64,000 nucleotides of DNA from Trebonia sp963822615 (GCA_963822615.1 CAWGIM010000021.1:372001-436000); one strand, 5' to 3'; shown: positions 26,486 through 36,584, counted from the first letter of the stretch. Numbers and translations: made by a program. The notes: generated from the letters alone by a model not told the origin.

Positions 26486-29400
26486 TCAACACCGGGGAAG
26501 CTCCCGAACGGGTGCTGGCTTCGCCTCGGCGGCACAATTAACGCGGCCAACCGTGTACGAGTACGGGATGGCGACGAGCTGGCTGCCCGACAGGAACTGC
26601 AGCGAGTCCACGAAGTCGTCGATGTACAGCAGGCCGTGCACCACGGTGCCCGCCGGGGCGGTCGGCGTGATCGTCAGGGTGATCGTCCGGGTCTGCCCCG
26701 GGTTGACCTGGAGCAGGTTGTAGCTGGCGGACGAGGCCAGCGGCTGCACCCCGAACTTCCAGAAGTCGCCGGTGCCCGAGGCGGCGGTGGTGTCGAACGC
26801 CTGGGTGGTCGCGCTCATCGCCATGGTGACGCTCGTCCCTGGCTCCCCGGTCGCGGCGAACGGGCCCGCCTCGGCCGGCACCGCGAACCAGAGTCCCTGG
26901 GTGACCGGGGTGACCGGCTGGCCCTCCGGGTAGGCCGCGCTGGCGGTCGGCCCGGTGGTGCTGACCGCGTCCGGGTCACCCGGGTAGGGGCCGTAGTCGA
27001 AGCTGACCGGGACCGAGGGCGACGAGGCGGCGCTGACCGCCACGCTGTGCGTCATCGGCGGCACGATCCACTCCGGCGGGCTGGCCGAGCCCGGCAGCGG
27101 CAGCTTCACCCCGCTGACCGGGTCCTGCGGTGCGAGCTGGTAGGTCGCGTCGGTGGTGAGCCGGGGGTCGAGGAAGACGTCCTCGGGCGCCGCCCCGGTG
27201 TTGTGCAGCGAGATCTGGTAGCTGGCGTGCTGGCCGGCCGGCACGGTGACCGACGGCGAGTCCGGCAGCGAGCCCTGGCTGAAGTTCACGTCGTTCAGCC
27301 GGACCCGCCCGGTGAACGCGTCGGACAGCTCGTTGCCGGGCACCGGTGAGGTGAAGTCGATGATGAGCGTCCAGACGCCGGGGATCGGGTTGGACGTGTA
27401 GAGCGACAGGGCGCGCTGCGGCGCCTCCACCGGCACCCCGGCGCCGGTGAACCCGGTCGTCAGGTAGCTCGACCCGTACCCCATGGTCTCGCCCCCCGGT
27501 GCCACCAGGTAGGCGCTCACCTGGTTGGCCGGGTCGTTGGCGAGCGCCACGTCGACGTCGAGGTCGCGCAGCATGACCGGGTTGTTGCCCGGCACCACGA
27601 CCGAGTAGCTGGCGACCTGCCCCTCGCCCGGGGCGCGGCCGTTCCCGCCGCTCAGCAGCCCGCTGAACGCACCTGCGGCCTTGGTCGAGGTAATCACCTG
27701 GCCGCGCAGCGTCACCGGCAGGCTGACCTGGCCGCCCGCCGACGACAGCACCAGGGCGCCGCTCGAGTCGCCCGCGCCGGACGGGACCCTGGCCGTCAGG
27801 TGCACGACCCCGGATGCGCCCGGCGCCAGCGACAGCGTGGCCGGCGACACGCTGGCGAACCCGGTGGTGCCGGTCACCGACGCGCCGAACCTGACCTTGC
27901 CCGCGGTCCCGCCCGCCTTGGCGGTGTTGCTGAAGATCACCGCGGTCCAGTTGCCCGCGGCCGGGCGCAGCACCTGGGCGGTGCCGTAGCCGCTGACGCC
28001 CTGCGGCAGCGAGTCGGCCGCCAGCTTGCCCGACGGGTTGACCAGGATCACCCGGACCCGCGCGTTGAGGTTGCCCGACTCGGCCGCGGTGGCCGGGTAG
28101 GCGATCGAGCTGTTGAGCAGCGCCGCGCCCTTGGGCACGGTGAACTTCACCGCCGCGTAGTTCGACGGGGCCCCCGCCCAGCTGGTGAAGTGGCCGCTGC
28201 TGGCGTCGGACAGGGTGACGATCGCCTGCTTGATCGTCCTGGCGCCGCCGAACGCCCGCCCGGCGGCGGAGACCCGCTGCGCGGTCTTGGACGCGTTGGT
28301 CACCGTCACCGCCCAGCTCGCCGGGGCGCCCGGCTTGCTGGCGAAGTTGAGCTGGCTGGCCGACAGCCTGAGCACCGGCTCGGCGGCCAGGTGGCCGGGG
28401 GCCGACGCGGCCAGCTCGACCGCCGCCAGGCTGTTCAGCTGCCCCGCCCCCTGCTCGGTGGCGGGTGCCTTGAGGTCGGTCGCGGTGGACGTCAGGAACT
28501 GCTTGACCAGTGCCGGGCCGGCCGCGCGCCGTGGTGCGCCTTGGCGTAGGCCTGGATCACCAGCGCCGCCGCGCCGGCCACCAGCGGCGCGGCCTGGCTG
28601 GTGCCGCCGCTCTCCTCCACCGACGACGGCTGGCCCCGGAAGTTGACGCAGCCGGAGTAGCGGGCGGTCGGCGTGCAGGAGGCGAACGAGAGGTCGCCCG
28701 GGGCGACCAGGTCCAGCGTGCGCCCGTCGGCGGTGTAGCCGCCCGAGGACAGCGAGCTGATGTTGCCGCTCTCCCAGCCGCCGGGGGCGAACCGGTCGGC
28801 GCCCGCGTAGTTGGTCTGCGCGTAGAACCGGAAGTCGGTCGACGCGCCGACCGAGATCACGTGCGGGTCAGAGGCGGGCGAGCCGATGGTGTTGAACGGC
28901 CCGGCGTCGCCGCTCGCCACCACTACCGTGACCCCGGCCGCCACCGCCATGTCGTTGAACTGCTTGACCGCGTCGAGCGAGGTGACGTCGGGGAACGGGT
29001 TGGCGCCGAACGACTCGTTGAGCACGTTCACGTGCTCGGTGTTGACCGCGTAGTCGATGGCGCGCAGGAAGCCGGAGGTGGTGGAGGTGTTGGACTTGCT
29101 GAATACCTTCAGCGCGGCCAGCGAGGCACCCGGGGCGGTCCCCTCGATCTTGACGTTGCAGGCGCTGGCGGGCACCTGGCCGCTGAACCCGGCCACGTTG
29201 TAGACCTTCGCGCCCTGCCCGGCGATCGCGTTGGCGTCAAGGAATGCCTCGCCGCCGACGGTCGGCGCGGAGATGCCGTCGCCGCTGAAGTCCTTGTAGC
29301 TGGTGATCACCGACTTGCCGCCGCGGTTCAGGTTGGCGTTGGCCGGGTCGACGCCGTCGGCCAGGAACGCCACCTTCACGCCCGCCCCGGTGTAGCCGAG

Positions 29401-30123
29401 CGACCGCGCGGTCGCGGTGCCCTTGGCCGCCGCGACCGTGTGGGTGAGCGCGAGGCCCTCCGGCTCGAGCTGCGGCGTGGCCGAGCAGGCGCCGGCAGGC
29501 GTCTTCAGCCCGGCCGCCTGAGCCGCCGCGGTGCCCCGGCCGGCCGGGGCCGGGGCCGGGCCCTGGATGGTGCTGTCGGGGATCACCGACGCCACCCCGG
29601 GGCTGTCCGAGATCGCGCCGACCTGCGCCGCGGGCACCCGGGCCGATATCGCGTCCGTTAGCTGGTAGCCGTGCACCTGGGTCGCGCCGAGCTGCTGCAG
29701 CTGCCCCACGTAGGGTGCCTGAGCCGCCTGAACAAGCTCAAGGCGGTGATCCGAACGGATGGCGCTGCCTGCCCCGGCAAACTGGTTCTTCAGGAAGATG
29801 ATGACCGGCTCGGTGCCGCCCGGCTTCGCCGCTACGGTGCCGGCCGCCTCAGTACCGGCTGACATGGTGCCGGCTGACATGGTGCCGGCCGACATGGTGC
29901 CGGCCGACATGGCGGGCCCGGCCGGCCCGGTGCTCGCCGCCAGCGCGGGCGCGGCCACGGCCGACACCGCGGCCAGTGCCAGCGCTGCAGCCGGCCGCGA
30001 CCGGTGCCAGCGCAGCCGAAATGACTCTCCCGTTGCGTCCCATCCAGCTATGCCCCCGTTGCTGCGGTCGTGCAGGTTCAGCAGCAGACTAGGGGTAACA
30101 GTGTGTGAACACCCGGAAAGCAC
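26486..30123 (-). pseudogene. large secreted S8/S53-type serine peptidase split by a frameshift
   Basis: Two frames together encode one peptidase of about 1210 aa. The first (30123 to about 28520) has a signal-like segment (ALALAAVSAVAAPALA), a tandem MSAGT linker, a propeptide and the catalytic domain with ADGVD, ESFGANP and GGTSQAAP (Ser codon 28597-28599). It then ends at a false stop near 28492. The second frame picks up as PALVKQFLTSTATDL and runs to 26486 through beta-rich, PPC/Fn3-like domains. Adding one G near 28510 restores HHGARPGPALVKQ. The canonical HGT histidine is missing; instead GEAFLD places Glu (29248-29250) four residues before Asp (29236-29238). The start is uncertain: GTG 30123, or ATG 30043 with another base change. 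Confidence 0.78.
29852..29911 (-). repeat. 15-base tandem repeat, 4 copies, in peptidase gene
   Basis: Four 15-base units encode MSAGT repeats just after the predicted signal peptide. The units differ by one or two bases. Confidence 0.85.
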
Positions 30124-30179
30124 GCCGGCCTGAGCGGGATATCTTCCCTGCTCAGGCCGGTGCGGTGCGTTCTGTCCGG

Positions 30180-30941
30180 TTACGCTCCGGCTAGCAGCGG
30201 CGGCAGGGACGACGCCACCGTTCGTTCCGAATAGTGCATTTCCGCCGCGGTGATCAGCGCGCCGAACAGCCGCGGGTCGTCGCCCTGCTCCGGGTGCCAC
30301 TGGACGCCGACCAGGAACTCGCCCTGGGTGGTGGACTCGACCGCCTCGACGATGCCGTCCTCGGCCCAGGCGACGGCGGTGAGGCCCGCCCCGACCATGT
30401 CGACCGCCTGGTGGTGATGCGTCGGCACGTCGAAGAAGTCGCCGCCGGGCAGGATCGAGGCGACGATGGTGCCGCTGGTGACCCGGACCCGGTGGGTGCC
30501 GAACCCGGTGGCCGGGCCGCTGTGCTCCTCGTGCCCGACCAGGTCGGGTACGTGCTGGTGGAGCGTGCCGCCGCAGGCGATGTTCAGCATCTGGGCGCCG
30601 CGGCAGATGCCGAGCAGCGGCACGCCCTGGCGGACCGCCGCCTCGGCTACGGCCAGCTCCCAGGAGTCGCGGTCGGGCGCGTTGACATCCGTCTTCGGAT
30701 GGGTGGCGGCACCGTAGATCGCCGGGTTGATGTCGCCCCCGCCGGAGATGACGATGCCGTCAAGGACGGCTACGGTCGCTTCGGCCTCGGAAACGTCGCC
30801 ACCCGGCGGGAGCAGGACCGGACGGCCCCCGTTGTTCCTGATGGACGTGACGTAGTTCCACGGCAGCAGGGCACCCTCTTCTGAGAACCCGCGCCAGTTG
30901 GCGTTGGCGTGGTAAGTGGTGATCCCTATAGTCGGCGCCAT
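30180..30941 (-). CDS. gamma-glutamyl-gamma-aminobutyrate hydrolase-family protein (class I glutamine amidotransferase fold)
   Basis: A 253-aa hydrolase related to PuuD, which releases GABA from gamma-glutamyl-GABA in putrescine breakdown. The nucleophile Cys is in PLLGICRGAQMLNI, and the catalytic His-Glu pair is in VGVQWHPEQGDD. DGIVISGGGDINP near the N-terminus is the oxyanion region. No other putrescine genes are near, so another gamma-glutamyl amide substrate is possible. A long gene-free region lies upstream. Confidence 0.9.
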   Translation of the reverse strand: MAPTIGITTYHANANWRGFSEEGALLPWNYVTSIRNNGGRPVLLPPGGDVSEAEATVAVLDGIVISGGGDINPAIYGAATHPKTDVNAPDRDSWELAVAEAAVRQGVPLLGICRGAQMLNIACGGTLHQHVPDLVGHEEHSGPATGFGTHRVRVTSGTIVASILPGGDFFDVPTHHHQAVDMVGAGLTAVAWAEDGIVEAVESTTQGEFLVGVQWHPEQGDDPRLFGALITAAEMHYSERTVASSLPPLLAGA

Positions 30942-31449
30942 TTGTCCCCTTCATGGTGATAGAAGCGCACCGATCCGCCTTCTGATCCCCCAACACCGAC
31001 CCGGGATGTGACTCCCCGGAACCTCCGCGAGCGCGGCATTTCAAAGGGGGAAGACGGGCGAGTTGCCGAAAACAGAGGTTACTAGCGATACGGCTGCCGT
31101 TGCGGCTGATCGCGGATACTACTGACCGTAATCAATCGGCCGAAACCACTGCGACGCGCCCGGCCGCCCGCCGCCCGGTGGCGGCGCCAGGCGGCCCGGA
31201 GCCCGGCATACCCACACACTCCGCCGAATTCGCCCACGTCACAGGCATTACGTGCGGTAACAGCCTGCCTCGTCAGCCCGCCCCACCCCGCTCCGCCACA
31301 GCGCGAAATTTTTTCTAAAACAACCCGCCCGACCCCCCGAAACCCCGCCCCGCCACACCCCGCCTCCCCAAACCCACCCGCCAACCAAACCCCCAAGCCC
31401 GCCCCACCGCCCGTGCTCCGCCTCCCCGCGCTCCGCCTGCCCGCGCTCC

Positions 31450-31720
31450 ACTCCCCGAACCCGCATCCCGACCCGTGCCCGCCACCCGCGCGCCACCCGC
31501 CACCCGCATGTCGCCCGCCCCCCAGAACCCGCATCCCGAGCCGCGCCCGCCACCCGCGCGTCGCCCGCCACCCGCATGTCGCCCGCCCCTCGCGCCGCCT
31601 CGCCCGCCCCCAGAACCCGCATCCCGAGCCGCGCCCGCCACCCGCGCGTCGCCCGCCTCACGCGCGTCGCCCGCCTCACGCGCCCCCCGCGCCGCCAGCG
31701 CCGTCTCGAGCCACCTGGGT
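31450..31720. repeat. imperfect long tandem array
   Basis: About three units share a core beginning GAACCCGCATCCCGA near 31458, 31524 and 31613, followed by CCCGCCACCCGCGCG and CATGTCGCCCGCC-type submotifs. Unit spacing is about 66 and 89 bases. The array is GC-rich and pyrimidine-biased on the plus strand. Confidence 0.7.
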
Positions 31721-31783
31721 TGGCCGGTGGCGCCCAACTCCGCCCGCCGACGAGGCGGACAGGCAGCCATACCCCCAGTTAGC

Positions 31784-31859
31784 GGTATTATTGCGGAACT
31801 TTTTCGTATCGTGGAAATAAATGGGTGCTATGACACCCATTTAGTTCCACAATAACACC
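31784..31859. repeat. intergenic hairpin element, copy 2
   Basis: The ends TTATTGCGG (31788-31796) and CCACAATAA (31847-31855) match copy 1 exactly. An inner stem pairs 31811-31827 with 31834-31850 (17 bp, one mismatch, 6-base loop). The outer left arm 31788-31800 can instead pair with 31843-31855, making two competing structures. Confidence 0.75.
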
Positions 31860-31984
31860 TTGGCCTGCAGCTACGTGACCTGAGTGGCTGTGGTGGTGCT
31901 GCCCGCGCGGTGGGCGCCCGCCCAGCTCAACCGCATTGGGCCCAGGCGCCTGCTTGCCACCACCATGCGCCCAGGGCAGCCAGC

Positions 31985-32125
31985 GCCTCGGCCGCCCAGC
32001 CCGGCCGCCCAGCCTCCGCTGCCCAGCCCCGGCCGTCCAGCCCCGGCCGTCGCCCCAGCCCCGGCCGCGCCCAGCCCCGGCCGCCCAGCCCCGGCCGCCC
32101 AGCCCCGGCCGCCCAGCCCGGGGGA
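31985..32125. repeat. 14-base tandem repeat downstream of FUSC gene
   Basis: Repeated CCGCCCAGCCCCGG units, nearly perfect in the last four copies, lie immediately after the FUSC gene stop (32133, minus strand). Confidence 0.75.
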
Positions 32126-32132
32126 ACACGCC

Positions 32133-34412
32133 TTAGCGCCACCAGGGGCGCTGGCGGACCTCCGCCAGCCGCAGGGCCGGCTCGCTCACCGTCTGGGCGC
32201 TGGTGCTGAGGTGGTGCAGGAACTCCTGCACCCAGAGCAGGTGCGGGTGCGGCAGCTGGTGCGCGGGGGCGATTACCGCGGGCTGTCCGGCGGTCGGCCG
32301 CGGCACGGCCGGGCCGGTCGGCGCCGGTGGCGGCACTGGTGCGAGCTGGCCGGAGCCCGGATGGCTCATCTCGTCGGCGACCGCGGTGTAGAAGCCGGCC
32401 AGGTTGCCCGCGACCGACCGGAGCATCACGCAGGCAGGTGCCCCGGCGTACTCGGCCGAGCCCTCGAGCGGCAGGCAGGCGACGCCGGGCAGCGGTTCCG
32501 TGTCCGGCGCCGGGATGGCGGTGCGCAGCCCGGCCAGGCTGCGCGCGGTGAGCTGCAGCCGGGTGGAGGCGTTGACCAGCGCCCACAGGTCGTCCTTGGT
32601 CAGCCGCTTGCTGCCCTGCTCGGTGAGGAAGCCGCGCACCGCGTCGTCCAGCCGGATGCCCGCGCTGACGGCGGCGGTCGCGGCGGCGGGTGGCACCAGC
32701 AGCTCCGACAGGGCCCAGTCAACCGCCTGGGTCAGGTAAGCGGCTCCGGCCCGGAACGCGTCGGCCAGGTCGTCGCCGACGATCGAGGACACGCCCCGCG
32801 GCCAGAACAGCAGGCCGACCAGGACGCTGACCGCGCAGCCGATCGCCACGTCCTCCACCCGGAGCAGCCCCACCCGCCAGCCCGCCGGGACAAGCAGGTT
32901 GAACAGCACCACGATGGTCACCGTGAAGGCGGCCTGCCCGACCAGGAACGGCGTGGTCCCCGGGGCGTAGGCGGCGATGAGCACCGCGACCGGCAGCGCC
33001 ACCCACAGCGCCGCGCTGGCGGTGCCGATGCCGACCAGCAGCGCCCCGCCGACCACGAAGCCGACCGCGGTGCCCGCCAGCGCCCGCCAGGCGGTCGAAC
33101 CGGTCGAGCCGGCGCTGGTGCGCAGCACCGAGAGCGTGCCCAGGACGACCCAGAAGCCGTGCTGGACGCCGGACAGGTCGGCCACCGCGACCGCCGCCGC
33201 GAGCGCCAGCGCGCCGCGCAGCGAGTTGAGGAACCACACCGAGCGGACCGAGGCGTGCCGCCGTACCAGCGTGACCGCGCCCGCCAGGCCGGCCACCCGG
33301 GGCGACTCGGCCAGGGCGGGCGCCTGCGCGCCGGGTGCGCGGCCGACCGCGCCGTACCACTCGCGCCAGGCGGTCGCGATCGTGGCCGGCGACGCGTGGT
33401 GGCTGACGATCAGCGCGTCGGCGGCCGCGGAGGCGGCGATGACGGAGATGCCCTGGGCGTGCACCGCCTGGGCGGCCGCCATCCGCGCGTCGGGCTCACC
33501 CGGCCGGCCGGACAGCTCCCGCAGGTGAGCGGCGGACGCGTCGCGAGCCGTGTCCACCCCGGCGAAGTCCGGCTCCGGGGCCTGGCCGGACAGCAGCGCG
33601 CTGGCGTCAGCGAACAGCCCGGCCGCGGCCCGCAGCAGGCTGCGGTCGGCCTCGCAGGCCAGGGACAGGTCGATGTGCCCGTCGAACGCGTCACCGACCG
33701 CCGTCGCGCCCCATTCGAGTATCTGGACCAGGCTGGACAGCGCCTGGTCGGCGGTGGCCAGCCCGGTCGGCCGGTACGGGGCGGCGCTGAACGCGTTGCG
33801 CAGCCGCTGCTTGGCGGCCAGCATCGCCTCCGGCTTGGTCGCCTCGCCCGCGGCGGCCGCCCGCACCCGGGCCGCCAGCTCGCCCGCCAGCTCGGCGGCG
33901 GCGGCCCGCAGGCGGCTGCCCGGCGCCCCCGGTGACAGCAGCATGACCGCCAGGGTGCCGGCCGCCGAGGCCAGCCACCAGCCCGCCAGGCGGCTGGGGA
34001 TCATGCTGGCGTCGCCCGCCGAGGCGACCGGCAGCACGTAGGCGAACATCGCGGCGGTCGAGCCGGCCGCGGCGTTCGGCCCGCCGATCCCGGCGAAGAA
34101 GATCGCGAAGGTGACCGGGACGGTGACCACCGCCGCCAGCCAGGTCGTCCCGCTGACCAGGGTGCCGATGATGAGCGCGAGGCTGCCCGCCACCGCCAGC
34201 CCGAAGTGGGCCTCGAGCTTGTCCCGCCTGGTGCCGTTGAACCCGGCGATCACCAGGGTGGCGAACCCGCCGAAGGTGGCGAACAGCGCCATCTGCGGGT
34301 CCGCGATGACCTTATCGGTGATCGCGAAGAGGGACGGGATCACCACGGTCGCCCGCGCCGCGCGCATCGCCGCGGGGACGGACCAGACCGGTTTCCACCA
34401 GGGCTGCGCCAT
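32133..34412 (-). CDS. FUSC family integral membrane protein
   Basis: A 759-aa protein with two blocks of about six membrane helices (residues 20-165 and 395-535) separated and followed by cytosolic helical domains, the layout of aromatic-acid exporter/fusaric-acid-resistance (FUSC) proteins. Recognisable segments are MALFATFGGFATLVIAGF and ALAGTAVGFVVGGALLVGIG. Such proteins are putative efflux pumps for aromatic acids; the substrate here is unknown. ATG 34412 is preferred to an in-frame TTG six bases upstream. Confidence 0.87.
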   Translation of the reverse strand: MAQPWWKPVWSVPAAMRAARATVVIPSLFAITDKVIADPQMALFATFGGFATLVIAGFNGTRRDKLEAHFGLAVAGSLALIIGTLVSGTTWLAAVVTVPVTFAIFFAGIGGPNAAAGSTAAMFAYVLPVASAGDASMIPSRLAGWWLASAAGTLAVMLLSPGAPGSRLRAAAAELAGELAARVRAAAAGEATKPEAMLAAKQRLRNAFSAAPYRPTGLATADQALSSLVQILEWGATAVGDAFDGHIDLSLACEADRSLLRAAAGLFADASALLSGQAPEPDFAGVDTARDASAAHLRELSGRPGEPDARMAAAQAVHAQGISVIAASAAADALIVSHHASPATIATAWREWYGAVGRAPGAQAPALAESPRVAGLAGAVTLVRRHASVRSVWFLNSLRGALALAAAVAVADLSGVQHGFWVVLGTLSVLRTSAGSTGSTAWRALAGTAVGFVVGGALLVGIGTASAALWVALPVAVLIAAYAPGTTPFLVGQAAFTVTIVVLFNLLVPAGWRVGLLRVEDVAIGCAVSVLVGLLFWPRGVSSIVGDDLADAFRAGAAYLTQAVDWALSELLVPPAAATAAVSAGIRLDDAVRGFLTEQGSKRLTKDDLWALVNASTRLQLTARSLAGLRTAIPAPDTEPLPGVACLPLEGSAEYAGAPACVMLRSVAGNLAGFYTAVADEMSHPGSGQLAPVPPPAPTGPAVPRPTAGQPAVIAPAHQLPHPHLLWVQEFLHHLSTSAQTVSEPALRLAEVRQRPWWR

Positions 34413-34488
34413 GGGCAAGAGCCTAAAGAACCAGCGCGCCGGGTAGCCAGGGCTTTAACGCCGCGTTTACGGTACGGCGACGAAGTGG

Positions 34489-35853
34489 TCAGGCCTCGCG
34501 GCTGGCCGGGAACTCGATCTCCACCGTCAGCCCGCCCCCGGGGGAATCCTTCAGCGTGATGGTGCCGCCGTTCGCGGTGACCAGCCGGTGCACGATGGCC
34601 AGCCCGAGCCCGGTGCCGTTCTGGCTGCCGGTGGTGAACCGCAGGAACGCGCGGGACCGCTCCTGCGGCGTCATCCCCGGGCCGTCGTCGGCGACGGTCA
34701 GCGACACGCCGGTGTCCGACTTGGCGGCGGTCACCCGGACCGTGCCGCCCGCGTCGCCGATTGCCTCGATCGCGTTGTCGAGCAGGTTGTCGAGGATCTG
34801 CTCCAGGTGCCCGGCGACCAGGTCGGCCAGCGGGCCGGTGCTAGCGGCGGTCGGCTCGGCCAGCAGCTTCACCCCGTGGCTGTCGCCGACCGGGTGCCAG
34901 GCGGCGACCCGCTCGGCGGCCACCTCGGCCACGTCCACCAGCTCGGTCTGCTCGGTCACCGATTCGGCCCTGGCCGTCGCCAGCAGCCCGTCGACCAGCC
35001 GGGAGAGCCGGGCGATCTCCTCCTGCGCGCCGGCCAGCTCGGCCGCGGTGGTGGGGGAGGAGTCGACCGCCAGCAGGTCGAGCCGCAGCCGCAGCGCGGT
35101 GAGCGGGGTGCGGAGCTGGTGCGAGGCGTCGGCCAGCATCGCCCGGTGCCCGTGCACCAGGGCCTCCAGCCGTCCGGCCATCATGTTGAAGGTGGCGGCC
35201 ATCCGGCGCAGCTCCGGCGGCCCGTCCCCGGTCTTGGCGCGGACTGAGAGGTCGCCGTCGGCGATCGTCCGGGCGGCGGTGTTCAGCCGGGCCAGCGGCC
35301 GCCCGACCCAGCGGGCGAAGTAGATCGCGATCAGCACCGCGGCCGCCATCGCCGCCCCGCCCAGCCCGATCAGGTACAGCAGCAGGCTGTCGATCTGGTG
35401 GTCAAGCCCGCTGGTCGGGCGCTCGAGCACCACGGTGCCGATCTTGGTGCCGCTGAGCGCGCCGTTGCCCCACACCGTCTGCACGGCGATGGCCCGGTTG
35501 GCGGCCAGCTCGGTGGTGGGGCCGTTCTGCTCGGTGGCCTGGGCGACCAGGTGCCGCCAGTCGCCGTTCTGCGGCACGCCCTGGGACACCACCACCTTGC
35601 CCTGCCGGTCGAGCAGCAGCAGCTCGTCGTGCTGGCGGGCGGCTGACAGCATCGCCGCCTCAAGGGCCGGGTCGGCCGCGTGGTCGCTCAGCCGCGCCTC
35701 GGCGATCGCGGCGACCGAGCCGGCCGTGCGGGCGGTGCCGTAGATGAACGCGTCCCGCGAGTGCGCGACCGCGCCGAGCGCGAGCGGTACCACCGCCGCC
35801 ACCAGGATCGCCAGTGTCAGCGTGAGCAACGCGGCCACCACCCGCCTGGTCAT
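34489..35853 (-). CDS. two-component sensor histidine kinase
   Basis: A 454-aa membrane kinase. TM1 is at about 7-29, an extracytoplasmic sensor at 30-155, TM2 at 156-179, and a HAMP domain at 180-235. His245 in ASHQLRTPLTALR is the phosphorylation site, and the ATPase domain has DNLLDNAIEAIG, DDGPGMTPQER and GTGLGLAIV. Its gene starts 2 bases after the response-regulator stop, so the pair is cotranscribed. The cluster across the divergent region (small anchored protein, membrane electron-transfer genes) is the nearest plausible target. Confidence 0.93.
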   Translation of the reverse strand: MTRRVVAALLTLTLAILVAAVVPLALGAVAHSRDAFIYGTARTAGSVAAIAEARLSDHAADPALEAAMLSAARQHDELLLLDRQGKVVVSQGVPQNGDWRHLVAQATEQNGPTTELAANRAIAVQTVWGNGALSGTKIGTVVLERPTSGLDHQIDSLLLYLIGLGGAAMAAAVLIAIYFARWVGRPLARLNTAARTIADGDLSVRAKTGDGPPELRRMAATFNMMAGRLEALVHGHRAMLADASHQLRTPLTALRLRLDLLAVDSSPTTAAELAGAQEEIARLSRLVDGLLATARAESVTEQTELVDVAEVAAERVAAWHPVGDSHGVKLLAEPTAASTGPLADLVAGHLEQILDNLLDNAIEAIGDAGGTVRVTAAKSDTGVSLTVADDGPGMTPQERSRAFLRFTTGSQNGTGLGLAIVHRLVTANGGTITLKDSPGGGLTVEIEFPASREA

Positions 35854-35855
35854 TC

Positions 35856-36584
35856 CTAGTCCAGGTTACTTGCCGGGTCGGCGTCGGCGTCAGCGTCGGC
35901 GGGACGGTCCGCCAGCCGGAAGCCGTGGCCGTAGACGGTCTCGATCAACGTCGGGTCGCCCAGCTTGCGGCGCAGCGCCGCCAGGTGCACGTCGAGCACC
36001 TTGGTCGGCCCGTACCAGTGCTCGTCCCAGGCCCGCTCGACGATCTCCTGCCTGCTGATCAGCCGTCCGGGGTCGGCTGCGAGGCACTCCAGGATCGCGA
36101 ACTCCTTGGGCGTCAGGGCCACCTCGGCGCCCGTCATCGTCACCTTCCTGGTGCGCAGGTCGACCACCAGCGGGCCGTGCCGCAGCACCTCGGCCTGCCC
36201 GGCGCCGCCCGGGCCGGGGCGCTGGCCGCGGCGCAGCACCGCCCTGATCCGGGCCAGCAGCTCGGCCAGGCCGAACGGCTTGACCAGGTAGTCGTCGGCC
36301 CCCTCGTCGAGCGCGAGTACCCGGTCGGACTCCTCGCCGCGAGCGGTCACCACGATGATGGCAGCGTCGGAGTCGGCCCGCAGCCGTCGGCAGACGTCGA
36401 TGCCGTCCACGTCGGGCAGGCCGAGGTCGAGCAGCACCACGTCGCAGGCCGGCCGGCGGAGCGCCTCGGCGCCCATGGCGACGCTACTGGCGGCGTCGCC
36501 GGCCCGTTCGAGCCCGCGGACCAGTTGGGTGGCGATGCCCGGGTCATCCTCGACCACGAGCACGGAAACCAGCGGAGAAGTCAC
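35856..36584 (-). CDS. OmpR-family response regulator
   Basis: A 242-aa DNA-binding response regulator. The receiver domain has the acidic pocket VVEDD (11-15), phosphoacceptor Asp53 in VVLLDLGLPDVDG, and Lys in DDYLVKPF. The C-terminal winged helix (about 135-228) includes PKEFAILECLA and VHLAALRRKLG. It pairs with the histidine kinase immediately downstream. GTG 36584 has TACCGT (36591-36596) 6 bases upstream, which suggests a leaderless transcript; this box faces the divergent electron-transfer genes. Confidence 0.94.
   Translation of the reverse strand: MTSPLVSVLVVEDDPGIATQLVRGLERAGDAASSVAMGAEALRRPACDVVLLDLGLPDVDGIDVCRRLRADSDAAIIVVTARGEESDRVLALDEGADDYLVKPFGLAELLARIRAVLRRGQRPGPGGAGQAEVLRHGPLVVDLRTRKVTMTGAEVALTPKEFAILECLAADPGRLISRQEIVERAWDEHWYGPTKVLDVHLAALRRKLGDPTLIETVYGHGFRLADRPADADADADPASNLD

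Larger units (their letters stand above)
30942..32132. other. 1.19-kb gene-free, repeat-rich region
   Basis: Between the PuuD-like gene and the FUSC gene. It holds unremarkable sequence to about 31400, an imperfect tandem array (31450-31720), a hairpin element (31784-31859) and a 14-base tandem repeat (about 31985-32125). Open frames here are low-complexity products of the repeats and do not resemble proteins. Confidence 0.7.

Noticed and set aside
26486..30123. Two separate genes (peptidase and downstream surface protein)
   Set aside because: The second frame begins inside the subtilisin fold and continues the same domain; one base restores continuity.
31082..31720. Long open frames on the minus strand rich in Gly, Arg and Ala
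   Set aside because: They arise from the GC-rich tandem array, have no domain resemblance, and overlap in several frames.
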